Assembly (NCBI GenBank): GCA_037501455.1 | Contig: CM074865.1 | Coordinates: 13,090,501 to 13,154,500, forward strand | Direction: 5' to 3' | Source: Lantana camara | Taxonomy: Eukaryota > Streptophyta > Magnoliopsida > Lamiales > Verbenaceae | DNA: 64,000 nucleotides | Notes under the pieces: generated by a model | What the model saw: the letters and a program-made list of their open reading frames with translations, nothing else | What the model was told of the DNA's origin: nothing | The model's database searches: none | Made by a program: the position numbers and the translations under genes | Shown: positions 11,253 to 22,893 of the stretch, one piece after another | How positions within the stretch are numbered: the stretch's first letter is position 1 | How the letters are laid out: every line of letters starts with the position of its first letter

Positions 11253-13406
11253 CTAACAACAGCCGAAATCTTTCTCTTGAAGAGTACTAAAATGCCCATG
11301 CCTTGTTTGTCTCAATTAGCCACCAAAATCTTTCTCTTGAAGAGTACTAAAAAGGGCTGAAACGTGCACTGCCACTGTCGAGCCGCCGCTGCTAGCTCGT
11401 CGGCTGATATCTCCATCACCAGGCCATTTCAGGCCATGAGACCACCTCCAAGTTTTAGATCTCATTGAGAAGTTCGATTTGCATACCAATTTCACTGGAT
11501 TCCATTGTCGGATGAGGCCGAACAAGGCTGTCGAAGTTGCTGTCAATTTTTAGTCATGATTTCAAAATTTGATCGACCATATCTCCTTTTTCGTTGGTCC
11601 TATTTCGATTTCGTCTTATCCATTGTGATCGTTGTCTCGAGATCTTCGATTTTGACTATTCATTTGCGTAAATCGGTTGCCAGACGAAAAAGTTATAATT
11701 CTTGGGGTGAAGGAATGCCGGCACACGCAGGACAGAGAGAGAGAGTGCTTCTGCTTCTTCAATGCAACAAGGGCATTATGGCATTTTCACACGTTTTAGG
11801 GGGTTTACAAAAAATACGTTGTCTATTGGGGATGTAAAACAGGCGAATTTCAAACTGGGGTGTTTAGGAAAACAATTGTGCCTTATTAGGGATGATAAAT
11901 TAATTCTCCGAATTTTTTAATATAATATAATTTTAAAAAATATCCTACGATATTACAAATACATTCCTAACTATTATACTTTCTAACAAAATAACCCTCG
12001 CTTTTATTTATATTACAAAACAATCCCACAATGTATCTTGGTCATTTCATAAATAATAAAATAATACGAAGGGCATTATAGGAAGTACAGGGATCAGGCC
12101 TAACGGAATAAAGGGACCTCAAACGGAATGTAACGGAGAGGGACTAATATGTAATTTTCCAAAGTGTAGGTCCTGATTTGTAATTTCGCCTATTGTGAGG
12201 GTAGTCAGATGTAATTTACCCTTTTTTTTTTCTATTTCAATGCAATTCAAGTATTTATTAATTCTCTGAGTGTCATGTTTATTGTGATTTATTTGCTTAG
12301 TGATAGGGCCCGATCATCTAAGTAGATTTAATTGCATAGGGTCATTCATGATGCATGAAGTGTATGTAATGCTTGATTGATGTTTGTGGTGCATTAACGA
12401 TAGGATTTGTAAAGTCGAATCTGATTTCGTTAAGGGAATCAATAATCAGATTCAAATCTTGCACATGTCGTGACTTGGTTAATTCGGGTTAGTGTTTTCA
12501 TAGCTTTTAATGTTGTTAGTTCATTAAATCCTTTCGAGTGTTTCTTAGGGGTATGAAACTGATTAGGGAAAATAGTTGTCGAGTGTCTCTAGGCTATTCG
12601 AGAAATTAAGTGAAAACGAGGCAGAGTCGAGTGTCTCTATCTGTTATAGCTAACCTACTTGAATAATTTGGAATCATCCTTACGTCCGTGATCGATGTGA
12701 AAATTGAATTATAATCTCTAGTTAGGTGTTGTTTCCCTTATTGATTTAATCCTCTCTCCCTCAACGTGTGTTAGTCGTGTTTTCTTAGTTTTTAGATTTA
12801 ATTAATTACTTTGTTAGGTTAATTTAATTAGTTTAGTTAATACCCTAAAATCCCCTTACTTTACTTGTTGTTTTTTGTGAATTTTCCTACGATTTTAATT
12901 GAATTAATTTCTCTCATTATCTATGATTCGACTCATTTACACTGTACTCCGTATTTCTATCAAACTCTAAAACCCCCGTTGGGAAAAATGGAGGGTTTTG
13001 CGTCTTGTTGGTTGTGGATTATGAAAAATTTTCTTTGATCCAGTTGTTGAAACCATGTGTCAGAAATTAAGGTCATAACATTAGATGAAACAGAATTTTA
13101 TAACAGTAGATCCCAAGCCGAGTATATGGTATACATAGTATTAACTAATGTAAACATTAATTTATAAATTAATAGAGTAATTCAATAGATTTCGCAGCGA
13201 CCATTATGCAACGTGGCAATAGAATTGGAACATTGCCCTCTGTTCCCTTCTTCCTTGTGATCGTGAAATTCAAATAGGATACCTCTGATTCAACTAACCT
13301 AGCATAATCTAATTATGACAGTTGCGTATCCAGATACTAGTTTGATCATAATTATTCTCGTCATTAATTATTCCCATCGTTATTGTTATTGAATCTGGAT
13401 AAGTGT
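11253..13406. other. Intergenic transposon debris with a MULE-type terminus at 11771-11915
   Basis: No gene is supportable here. 11262-11352 holds a near-perfect direct repeat, about 28 bp at 60-bp spacing (AAATCTTTCTCTTGAAGAGT). 11771-11915 closely resembles, in opposite orientation, the terminus at 22505-22650: both share TTTAGGGGGTTT, ATTGGGGATGTAAAA, GGTTTAGGA and TAGGGAT. It therefore looks like the right end of the same Mutator-like family, with its left part displaced by the Athila insertion. 12050-12220 has further terminal-type text (GTAATTTTCC, TGTAATTTACCC) with no partner found. 12230-13406 is AT-rich and featureless apart from being downstream of the P450. Confidence 0.55.
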
Positions 13407-15358
13407 CTAGAAATTTAAAGGAATAGCCTTAAGGGTCACAGCCTTGTGCAGGGAGAATTCAAACTTTTCATCCATATTCAGTTCTTCTCCCTTAATCCCC
13501 CCTTCAAGTTTCCAATCAAAGTTGTGAATTAATGTCGCCACCATCAGGTGCACCATGCGAGAAGCCAATGGCAATCCAGGGCAAATTCTCCTGCCTGATC
13601 CAAACGGAATCAGCTCAAAATTCTGACCCTTAATATCTATTTTACTGCCTAAAAATCTTTCGGGCTCAAACGATTCAGGATTTCGCCAAATGCTAGAATC
13701 CCTGCTGCTTGCCCATATATTAACTAGTATGTGTGCATTCTTAGGTATTATGAAACCATTAATGTCCGCGTCAGCTTCAGCTCTATGAGGTACCAGTAGA
13801 GGTTCCGGTGGGTGAATCCTCAATGTCTCTTTCAGTACTGCTTGTAGGTATGGCAACTTGGGTATGTCTGATTCTTCTATTTGTCCCTTTCGGCCTATGA
13901 CTCTGTGCAACTCGTTTCTAGCTTCGGTCATCTTCTTTGGGTTGCGTATTAGTTCCGCCATGGCCCACTCTACGGTGACTGATGTCGTGTCCGTACCCGC
14001 AACAAATAGATCCTAACACGATGGGGAATAATTAGTGATGGAAAAAAAGGCTAGCATCATCACGTATGGATAATTCTAGCCCAAACTTAGCTAAATTCAG
14101 ACAAGCATACTGCATTATTATTTAACTGATCGTTGTCTTTAGCCCAAGATTAAATTAGTTTAGCGGGTTATAGTTACTGAATATTCAAAGAATTTGTCTA
14201 GTATGAATACAGAAGAATGGAGTTTATTGCATCAAAAACCCTGTGATATACTTAATTAGCATTCTGAACCCTACGATTTGAAATGTCTCAAAACGAAATT
14301 AAATTAGCACTCAATTAGAAATCAAAACCCTACGATCGTGGTTGTTGTCATGGTCGTAGGGTTTTGAGTGCTAATTTAATACAATCACAGGTTTACTTTC
14401 AGACATTCAAATCATTGGGTTTAGAGTGCTAATTAGTATATCAAAGTGGGTGACTGAGAAAAAACTCCAAGAGAATGTCTATACTTACCAAAAGTAGATG
14501 TCCTATGTCTGTTCTAGTGAACTCAGACTCATTTTTACGGCTGAGATGAAGTAGGGAGTCCAGTAAATCATTTTTGGACTCCAATTCCCCGGATTGCAAC
14601 CTCTTATCAATTATATCATCAAAAGTTGCAATTAGTTTCTGCATATGCGCCGCCGCTCTGGGCCTCAGCCCTTGGGGATCAAGACGCTTGAGAATCGGGA
14701 AACAATCAGCAACATCAGGCGTCCCCGCAATTCGCATCATACCGTCCAAGATCTCCTTGAATTCACACGACGAATCGGAACCGTACTCGGCCAAATCCAT
14801 TGAAAACACAGTCGCCGATATCAGATTAAGCGACGTAGTAAAAGCGGCATCAGCAATATCCACAACCCGACCCTTGCAACATTCTTGCACATAGTCGCGC
14901 AGGTTCCTCAACCTCTCCCCGCGCAGGCCTCGGCTTGCATCGAGTCTTTGCAGCGAAAACATGTGATCTTTGCAAATTTTCCGACGAACCCGCCACCGGC
15001 CGCTCGCCGGGAGCCACACAATCGACTCCTTGTTGTGGTTTTGAAACTCGAATGCAACTAGTTGGGACCGGCCGGAGAGAGCCTGGTCGTGCTTTTGAAG
15101 GACCTGTTTACAGAGTTCAGGCGAGGAGACTACAATTGTGTCTGCAGCTCCGAGCTTCAGATACATTATAGGGCCATATCGTCTTGCGAGTTTGGTGAGG
15201 GTCCGGTGGGGGTTTTGGCCGAGTTGAAGAATATTTCCGATGATCGGATATGGGTAAGGTCCCGGAGGAAGCTTCGTTAGTCGTAAATGCGATTTTAGTA
15301 AATGGATACAAGTCCACACGAGAATGCAAGTTACAAACAAAGTTGCGAAAAGATCCAT
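13407..15358 (-). CDS. Cytochrome P450, CYP76-family-like (2 exons, intact)
   Basis: A heme-thiolate monooxygenase of the plant A-type CYP71 clan, most like CYP76; family members hydroxylate monoterpenes, diterpenes or alkaloids at the ER, but the substrate cannot be read here. Exon 1 is 15358-14489 and exon 2 is 14012-13407. The intron (14488-14013) has GTAAGT and TAG ends, phase 0, at the usual CYP76 position just before the I helix. The protein is 491 aa, normal length. It has an N-terminal membrane anchor (about residues 3-21), PPGP (31-34), the oxygen-binding AGTDTTS (295-301), KETLR with E352 and R355, PERF (407-410) and the heme loop FGSGRRICPG (427-436, Cys434). No stop or missing key residue is seen. 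The start ATG has a TATA box about 40 nt upstream. The intron carries a fold-back element. Confidence 0.93.
14230..14455. mobile_element. Fold-back/MITE-like element inside the P450 intron
   Basis: The left arm (from about 14230, CCCTGTGATATACTTAATTA) pairs with the right arm read in reverse (ending about 14455, TTTGATATACTAATTAGCAC). An inner pair of arms around AACCCTACGA is nearly perfect at 14328-14365. The whole is a nested hairpin of ~225 bp in a 476-bp intron. No clear target duplication was found, so its family is open. Confidence 0.65.
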
Positions 15359-15398
15359 AGAATTTTATTTTCTGGATTTGATTTTGAAGGATGTGGGC

Positions 15399-15408
15399 CT
15401 ATTTATAG
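15399..15408 (-). promoter_or_regulatory. TATA box of the P450 gene
   Basis: The minus strand reads CTATAAATAG about 40 nt before the start codon at 15358, which would leave a very short 5' UTR. The match to the plant TATA consensus is good. Confidence 0.65.
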
Positions 15409-17123
15409 TTTGACACTAGGATATTTAGGAAATTTTAACTCGGATTTGGATCAACCAAACCTAAACTGCAATCTTATTATCTCATTGGTAACTCTTTCTA
15501 AAATTTAGACCAATTATATAATAATTGTAAAACAATCATTCATAACTAATTTAATTAAACTAGGTTCAAGCTAGAATTCGATAATGAGACATTCAATTGT
15601 TTAAAATATATTTTTTATCTTTTATTTTATTCATTCATACGCAAGAAACTATTCTAGTTGACTATCCAAATTAAAGGCGAGAACTTTTTATTTTGCCTAT
15701 CAATACACAAGATGCATGGATATGCAATTGTGCATGAAAAATTGAAAAGAGTTGGTGATGCTTTTGAATAAGCTTATTTATAAATAGAGATATTTGCACA
15801 AAAAATCTTTATGTAATTTGAAAATAGGAAAAAAAAATCTGTTAAAAAAAGATTCTTTAAAAAAATCTTATGTTCTTTTTTTTTTTATGGAAAATTTGTG
15901 GCCTGTATTTGAATCTCATACGCGTTGATTGCCATGTTTTTAGTTTTATGATTTTTTTTTGGCAAGTGTAATAACATTTATACCTTTATTGAAATAAAAT
16001 AAATATATTGTTGAAATATGAAAAAAAAAAATCTTATATTTATTGAACTGTGCCCAACAAATCTTGCAAATAGAATTTTAAAAAATTACTTACCACATCA
16101 ACTTTTCAAACTTTAAATATTTATTTATTTATTTGATTATGATTATAATGAGTTCTAGTTATATTATTATATCAAAAAAATATATGAATTTTATTACAAT
16201 ATGTTATATGAATTATTATTATTTTTTTAGTACACATATTGAAATATGTTATATTATTATAATGAGTTATAGTTATGATATCAATTTTTTTATTTTATTA
16301 ATGAATAAAAAATATATAAATTCCTAAATAGTATATACATTATTTTTAAAATACATATGAAAAATTATTATTATTATTATTATTATGATGATGATGATAT
16401 CAAATTCAATGAAATATTATTTACGTTTTTATTATTATTTATTATTTACTGAATAAAATTTATTATGCTCTAAAATAATATTTATTATTTACTGAATAAA
16501 ATTTATTATGCTCTAAAATGGAATGCATAGCAGTTTTTTAATCTTAACAAATCTATAAATCTTATCATTATTTACTTAATTTATGCTTTTAAAGAAAATT
16601 CAACAAAATATAATTATCAATATATATTAATAAAAATCCTACCTTTCACCAAAAATAAATAAATAATTCCAACCCAAAAGCCAAGCTCCAAGTAAATAAA
16701 AAAAAAATTGTCATGGTGATTTTTTACTCTTTGCACATAGCACAGAGTTTTTGGTGCATATAACTCTTTAATTTTGTTTGAGTGCATTTGAAATGAGGAG
16801 GAACATTTTAGCCAAAACACGTCATTCAGTTAACCGAATGATGAAAAAGAATGATAAATTTAAGTTTTATAACACAGTGTCTTTTAAACCTTTTTTTTTT
16901 TTACAAAGTGTTTTTTTGCTCTTTTCGAATTACACCAAATTTTGAGTTATGGGTAGAAATAGTTCTCGATAAATATAATAATTCAAAGTGACTCTATAAC
17001 TTTTGGGAGCGCAACAGCCAAAAATGTAATAAAGAAGGGATCGAATGAAAATTTCAAAAACTTCTAAAATTTATAAAGGGCAAAGGAAAAATAAATAAAT
17101 TTATAAATTTAATATTTTAAAAT
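15409..17123. other. AT-rich intergenic DNA
   Basis: No gene seen. Many poly-A/T and TTATTA runs. A direct duplication of about 43 bp lies at 16432-16517 (TTTACTGAATAAAATTTATT in both copies). Confidence 0.6.
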
Positions 17124-17671
17124 GGGATAATTATCGAAAAAATTTTGTGAAATACTAAAAATACGAAATAAATCCTATATTTTAAAAATTAGCATAAAAA
17201 ACTCTGTGTTTTAAAAAATAAGCAACAAAAACCTCTCATATGTTGTTTGAGTCACACGTGCCACGAAATTCATCATTAAATATGAAAATTACTTTTTTAC
17301 CCTTTTCACGAAAATAAAAGTAAAAATTAGTCAACAAACATTTACAAATCAAGATTTTCAAAGAATTATGAAGAAATATAAAAGAAAATATTGGAAATGA
17401 TATATAAAAGAAATCAATGAAGTATATAAATATTACGAAACTTTTATTGAGAAACAAAAAGTAAAAGATGATAGTTTATGATAAAATATCACCAAGAATA
17501 AACCATATACTATAAAAACAAACTAAAAAATTTACTTTATTAACTCGTGAAATTTTTTGTTACCAATTTTTTTTTTTAAACATAAAGATGATTTATACTA
17601 ATTTTTGAAACATAATTTTTTTTTTTTTTTGTATTTTCGGTGTTTCACAAAAAAATTCCGGCAATTATCTC
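17124..17671. mobile_element. Non-autonomous long-TIR element, 548 bp, Mutator-like
   Basis: The left end (GGGATAATTATCG) and the inverted right end (GAGATAATTGCCG) begin terminal repeats that can be followed for ~130 bp (shared GTGAAA, AAAAATAC, AAAAATTAG). The flanks carry ATTTTAAAAT at 17114-17123 and 17672-17681, a 9-10-bp target duplication as Mutator-like elements make. There is no coding capacity. Confidence 0.8.
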
Positions 17672-17681
17672 ATTTTAAAAT

Positions 17682-18790
17682 TTCCTACACAAATTTTTAG
17701 GAGGAGCTAAATTGAGGCCTGAGGGGTACCTACCTCACCATGCGGCCAACCCATCTATCAGACTACCACCACGGTATCGTTCCAAATGCTATAAGCATAT
17801 AGTTTACTCTACCAAGTTCCACAAATTGACATCATAAATGCACATGAAAATTTTCCCTCAAAAAAAAAAAAAAAAAGGCACATGAAACATATTTGTAGAA
17901 ATACATACACACGTATTGTTATATTAGTTCTATATAAATAATTAAAATTTAATTATAATTAAATAATAATGACAATAGGCACTCGCAATATAATTAATAT
18001 GAATTTAGTAAGTTGGTGCGAAATTTTTTAAAAAAAAAACATAATTAATAGAATAGCAAAAGCCAACCAAACCTAATTTTCGACAGATGCCTCCTAGAAT
18101 GGGCTATAATAATCTCCCCTTATTCTAGAGTTGACAATAGAACTAACTTTAGCCTAAATTCAATTTGGATTTCTGGATTTAAATTGAATATATTAGAATC
18201 AAATCCAATAACCTGACCAAAAAAAAAAGGGGGCAGTTATTTAAAAGGACCAAATATCCTCAGAAGTTATCTTAAACGCTCTAGTTTGAAAAATGTATGT
18301 TTTAGGTTACCAATATACAAGTTATTTTTTCTAAATCCCCCATGACCCTAAAAAGTCTGTTTTGCCCCCACTTTTTCTTTTATTTTTTGTTTTCTTTTTT
18401 TCCCCTCGCTGGAAAAATGGATTCCCATTTTAGGATTCTTTATCTCATAATCTGCAACCACATTTCCACTTCGTCAGCAATGAGATTTGACAGAGACGAC
18501 AACAAGATAAAGATAGGCGACGGCAACCGCAACGAAAACAGCAGGATCTTGATAAGCGGCGGCAACGGGAGTCGATTTAGTTATCGTGCCCCATTTCCTG
18601 TGCTGCTCTAAGGTATTCTCAGCGTATGAATGTTAATTGAATGTATTCTTGGCGTTAATTTAATGTTAATTATGTGAATTATACAGTAGAATTCACTGAT
18701 AATTTGTATCGAATTGAATTGCTGATAATTTGTATCGAATCGAATTGTTGATCCTCTGCAAACTGATACTTCAAATTGGTATTCTGAAGA
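17682..18790. other. Intergenic, with a possible transposon left end at 18236-18360
   Basis: No gene. 18236-18360 reads like the polarised pyrimidine-rich end of a Mutator-type element (ATATCCTCAG, TAAATCCCCCATGACC, TTTTGCCCCCAC) and faces the inverted end at 22420-22510. The pairing is loose and unproven. 18440-18610 is a short GC-richer stretch that might be captured or untranslated sequence. Confidence 0.35.
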
Positions 18791-19260
18791 TGGCGTTGGC
18801 CTGTGACGAAGCTCAAGACAAGCAAATCCTAGGAAGTTGTTGGTTTAACGGAGAAATTACGGTACTTTCAATTCCGCGGAGTGCGTAAGTGGAAGAGATT
18901 CACGTGCAACTTGGTGAAGAGTGGTCAGACTTCAACTCTGATACTTACGTGGTACAATATCTCGCACCCCATAAAAAAAGGTATGTGGGTTAGTTTGCGA
19001 CGCGACGGGCAGATTCCGACTATGATCCAACTGCATGAACTTGCTAAACTCAACATTGTTGAGATGAGGGCGATTCGGCCTCCTGCCTATTTAGGTGGGA
19101 AGCAAGCATCGAAGAGAAGGTATGGGATTTCTAATTTATTCATTCATTTCTGTATTAACACTATATTAATTTCTGAGTAATCTCATTCTTGTTAGAAAGA
19201 GAAGATATAACCCCTATGCTGATGGTTTATGCTTGGCCACTGTTCGTTCTGAAGTTGAGG
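18791..19260 (+). pseudogene. Decayed coding fragment of unknown type
   Basis: From the ATG at 18791 a frame of about 32 codons is open, then a stop follows. Two other frames continue coding-like text to about 19260 (HVQLGEEWSDFNSD; then RRDGQIPTMIQLHELAKLNI; then KRKRYNPYADGLCLATVRSE). The patchwork suggests an old gene with frameshifts, or exons broken by unrecognised introns. The acidic-hydrophobic composition loosely recalls the N-terminal PB1-like region of MULE transposases, but I cannot identify it. Confidence 0.3.
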
Positions 19261-19435
19261 ATTGATCAGATCCACTGCGTGTTATGGTGTTGAGGATTGA
19301 TTTGATTTTATTCACTCTTTTTTAAGGAACTTTATTTGTTGTTGTAATCGTATACACCCCTCTTATGATTGTTTCTATTTGTAGGAAACTACGTCAATAA
19401 ATTGCTTGATGCTGTTTTCTCAACTTGATCTAATG

Positions 19436-20812
19436 GAAACGTTAAGAATGGGTGATTAAAGGCAGACTTTGTCCAGTGAAACGTTAGAAATGCGTGATTC
19501 AAATAATACTTTGTCCAGTGAAACGTTAAAAATGCGTAATTAAAGGCAGACTTTGTCTAGTGAAACGTTAAGAATGAGTGATTAAAGTCAGACTTTATCC
19601 AGTAAAACGTTAAAAATTCGTGATTCAAAGAATCTTTATTGTAATGTTGTGTTAATGATTCTATAAAACTTAAATCTTGATTCAAGATTTTTATTGTAAT
19701 GTTGTGGTCATGATTCAATAAATCTTGATTCTCTTTATTGTAATGTTGTGTTCATGATTCAATAAAACTTAAATCTTGATTCAAGATTTTTATTGTAATG
19801 TTGTGGTCATGATTCAATAAATCTTGATTCTCTTTACTGTAATGTTGTGTTCATGATTCAATAAAACTTAAATCTTGATTCAAGATTCTCTGTATTGTAA
19901 TGTGGTGGTTATGATTCAATTGAAATCTTGAGTATCATTTTTGTAATGTTGTGGGCAAGATTCAATAAATCGCTGGACAAAGTCTTCCTTTAATCACGCA
20001 TTCTTAACGTTTCACTTGACAAAGTCTTCCTTTAATTACACATTTCTAACGTTTCACTGGACAAAGTCTTCCTTTAATTACGTATTTCTAACGTTTCACT
20101 GGACAAAGTATTCTTTGAATCACGCATTCTTAACGTTTCACTGGACAAAGTCTTCCTTTAATTACGTATTTCTAACGTTTCACTGGACAAAGTATTCTTT
20201 GAATCACGCATTCTTAACGTTTCACTGGACAAAGTTTTCCTTTAATTACGCAATTCTAACGTTTCACTGGACAAAGTATTCTTTGAATCACGCATTCTTA
20301 ACGTTTCACTGGACAAAGTCTGCCTTTAATTACGCATTTCTAAGGTTTCACTGGACAAAGTCTTCCTTTAATTACGCATTTCTAACGTTTCACTGGACAA
20401 AGTCTTCTTTTAATCACGCATTCTTAACGTTTCACTGGACAAAGTCTTCCTTTAGTTACGCATTTCTAACATTTCACTGGATAAAGTCTTCTTTTAATCA
20501 CGCATTCTTAACGTTTCACTGGACAAAGTCTTCCTTTAATTATGCATTTCTAACGTTTCACTTGACAAAGTCTTCCTTTAATTACGCATTTCTAACGTTT
20601 CACTGGACAAAGTCTTCTTTTAATCACGCATTCTTAACGTTTCACTGGACAAAGTCTTCCTTTAATTAAGCATTTCTAACGTTTCACTGGACAAAGTATT
20701 TCTTTAATTACACATTTCTAGCGTTTCACTGGACAAAGTCTGCCTTTAATTACGCATTTCTAACGTTTCACTGGACAAAGTCTTCTTTTAATTACGCATT
20801 TCTAACAATACT
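19436..20812. repeat. Inverted 42-bp minisatellite array 1
   Basis: Three parts. Left: about 4.5 units of a 42-bp repeat in reverse orientation (19436-19628; TTTGTCCAGTGAAACGTTA). Centre: 19629-19968, an AT-rich repeat with GATTCAATAAA and TATTGTAATGTTGTG. Right: about 20 units in forward orientation (19970-20812; TTTCACTGGACAAAGTCTTC then AATTACGCATTTCTAACG). Part of the forward array alternates two variants (AATCACGCATTCTTAACG and AATTACGCATTTCTAACG), giving an 84-bp higher-order unit. As 42 divides by 3, one frame stays open for 217 codons; this is not a gene. 20820-21120 beyond it holds short repeats of CATATATAACTGTCATAT. Confidence 0.92.
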
Positions 20813-21176
20813 TAGAATTTGTTTCAGATGACCACACCAATACTCAACAATCTGCACTTTTGGTTCTATATAATTTATCAGTTTATCAGTTTATCTGTCT
20901 TCATATATATAACTGTCATATATTTCATATGGTTCATCAGTTTCTCTGTTTTCATATATAACTGTCATATAGTTCATCAGTTTATCAAACTAACTCTTAT
21001 TCTTCCAACTAAAACAAATTTCCTTTCAGGATATACTAGAATCAAACAACAATAAACAACCAACACTAAACATTTCATTTCAGAACTAAAAATATACACT
21101 ACAATCAACTAACAGTAACATTTAAACTACTATAAACAATCCACAAACAACAAATTTTGGAGAAGCGTTGTCTATA

Positions 21177-21825
21177 TCATGGGGGAGGAAACTGATTAAC
21201 CTCATCCGGATCTTCCTGAGGGATGTTAGAATTAACACTCTCCTCAGATTGTTCATAGCCTGGGTAATCCGCGCTGTCAAATGACTCGGGGTCCGAGTCC
21301 CTATCGTTAATGTGGTATACGTGGAGGCGCTCCTCTTCGCCCTCCAAAAGGGGTGCCTTCCGCACTTTGAAGATATACCTAAGGTCATCGTAATAACGGC
21401 ATCCACGAGCCATAGCCTCAGAATTCTGGCGAATGACCTATGTAAAATTGAACATTAAATAATGAAACAAATTAAAAAAAAAAGGGGGATTGAGTATGAA
21501 TTCGACTTACTGCATGGCTATTCCCTCGATAATATGTCATGGTCTCAACTTCGCCATGAATACGATCCTTACCCATTTTAACTCCAGAACACCCTAAGAA
21601 TATACGGAAGTTGTAAAATACTATCCGCAGTCGTTTCACCGCTTCTATAACATCCCGGGGCCAGTACTCTCGTCTGAATCGCCCTGACAACTCAAGCGAG
21701 ACTTGAAACAGGGCTCTCTCGAAGCTTTGTAGTAGATCGATTTTGTTGTCTGCGGCATATAGCCGAAGAAGTTCAACCATGTAGGCTTCGACCTCGCCAT
21801 TAATGGGTGTTGGAGGGTGATTCAT
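21177..21825 (-). CDS. Unrecognised two-exon ORF (191 aa) inside the transposon region
   Basis: I do not recognise this protein. Exon 1 is 21825-21511 from the first in-frame ATG; the frame is open further upstream to about 21903 without an ATG. Exon 2 is 21437-21177. The intron (21510-21438) has a consensus GTAAGT donor and a TAG acceptor, phase 0. The predicted protein has a helical first half (ELLRLYAADNKIDLLQSFER, then AVKRLRIVFYNFRIFLGC) and an acidic, Ser/Asp-rich tail ending QFPPP. No catalytic motif, signal peptide or membrane segment is evident. It lies between minisatellite array 1 and a transposon terminus, so it is likelier a transposon accessory gene or a captured gene than an ordinary host gene. 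Unlike its neighbours it has no internal stop. An upstream exon is possible. Confidence 0.5.
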
Positions 21826-22419
21826 GACTTTTTTTATCAAGGATTCGAGATCTGGGAGAGAAAGAGAAGAAGGACTTTTTGGAGGTGATGAAATGGGGGT
21901 CAAAATGTGCAGAATCTCTGTGTAAATGGCAAGATATTAATAAAGGTGATTGGCCTGAGAAACATAACGTCGCACCCCTTCATCTTCACCTCTGCAATTT
22001 TGGGCGGTCAAACTACGAAAAGGAGTGCAGGCAGCTTTTTATTTAATTCAGGCGCCCCATCGAGAATGCATCACAATCTGTTAAGTTTGTAGTGTAAATA
22101 TTCATTTTACTAGTTATTGAAAGGTTTGTTTGTCTAGTTAAATAAAATTAAATCCAGAAATTATAAAACATCATTTAGAACGTCCACATGCAGATTTTGT
22201 AGGCACAACAATCTAGCCGGAATAAAAATTGTCATTGCTAATTTTTCCCGTTTGTCACCGAGAATGTACTGCCGGAAAGGGTCACCGGAAAGAGGTTTCG
22301 GAGAAGGTCACCGGAAATGGGTTGCCGGAAAAGAGTCAGGGCCAACGATTTTAACGTCAAGCAGAAAACATCAGACGCGGGAAGAAGACAATGGATATTT
22401 GTGTCCTTCTTCATTTTAT

Positions 22420-22650
22420 TAAGGGCATTATGGTACTTTTACAAGATTTGGGGGGTTTACAAAAAATGGAAAGGATAATAGGGATCTAATATAGCTATTT
22501 TCTGAACGGGAAATTATTGAACAATCCCTAGTAAGGCAACAATGTTATCCTAAACCCCCCAATTTGAATTCTAACTATTTTACATCCCCAATACATTACA
22601 TATTTTTTCAAAACCCCCTAAATCGTGCAAAATTACCAAATTATCCCTGC
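22420..22650. repeat. Two Mutator-type termini back to back
   Basis: 22420-22500 reads as a right end (GGGCATTATGGTACTTTTAC, GGGGGGTTTACAAAAAATGG) and 22505-22650 as a left end (AACAATCCCTAGTAAGG, AACCCCCCAATTTGAATT, TTTACATCCCCAATAC). The left end matches, inverted, the terminus at 11771-11915. The two halves also resemble each other in inverted orientation around GGGAAATTATTGAACAATCC, so this is a junction of two related elements or an internal fold-back. Confidence 0.55.
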
Positions 22651-22893
22651 TAAAATTGAATCATCGCAATCCATACCAAGCATCACACTCCCTGCTTTAT
22701 CGGCGGGAATTTCACATTCTTCACCATCTCCCACCACCGCCGGCCACTGCAGAACGCCGAACACCACCGCCGATAAGTGTTGAAGAAGTTATTGGAGAGT
22801 CAACGGCCGACACACCCACATTAGAGGAGAAACCCCTGCAAGCTACCAACCACTCCTCCACGACGCACACTCGGGTTTAGCTCGTCGCTTGAA

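Noticed and set aside
20016..20669. 217-codon open frame with 14-residue repeats
   Set aside because: It is the 42-bp minisatellite read in one frame; the period divides by three and no stop occurs in the unit. There is no promoter, splice signal or non-repeat part.
22656..22880. Pro/Thr-rich 74-codon ORF before the DUF1985-like gene
   Set aside because: Begins inside the transposon terminus and stops before the small first exon at 22894; it may be leader sequence but nothing supports translation.
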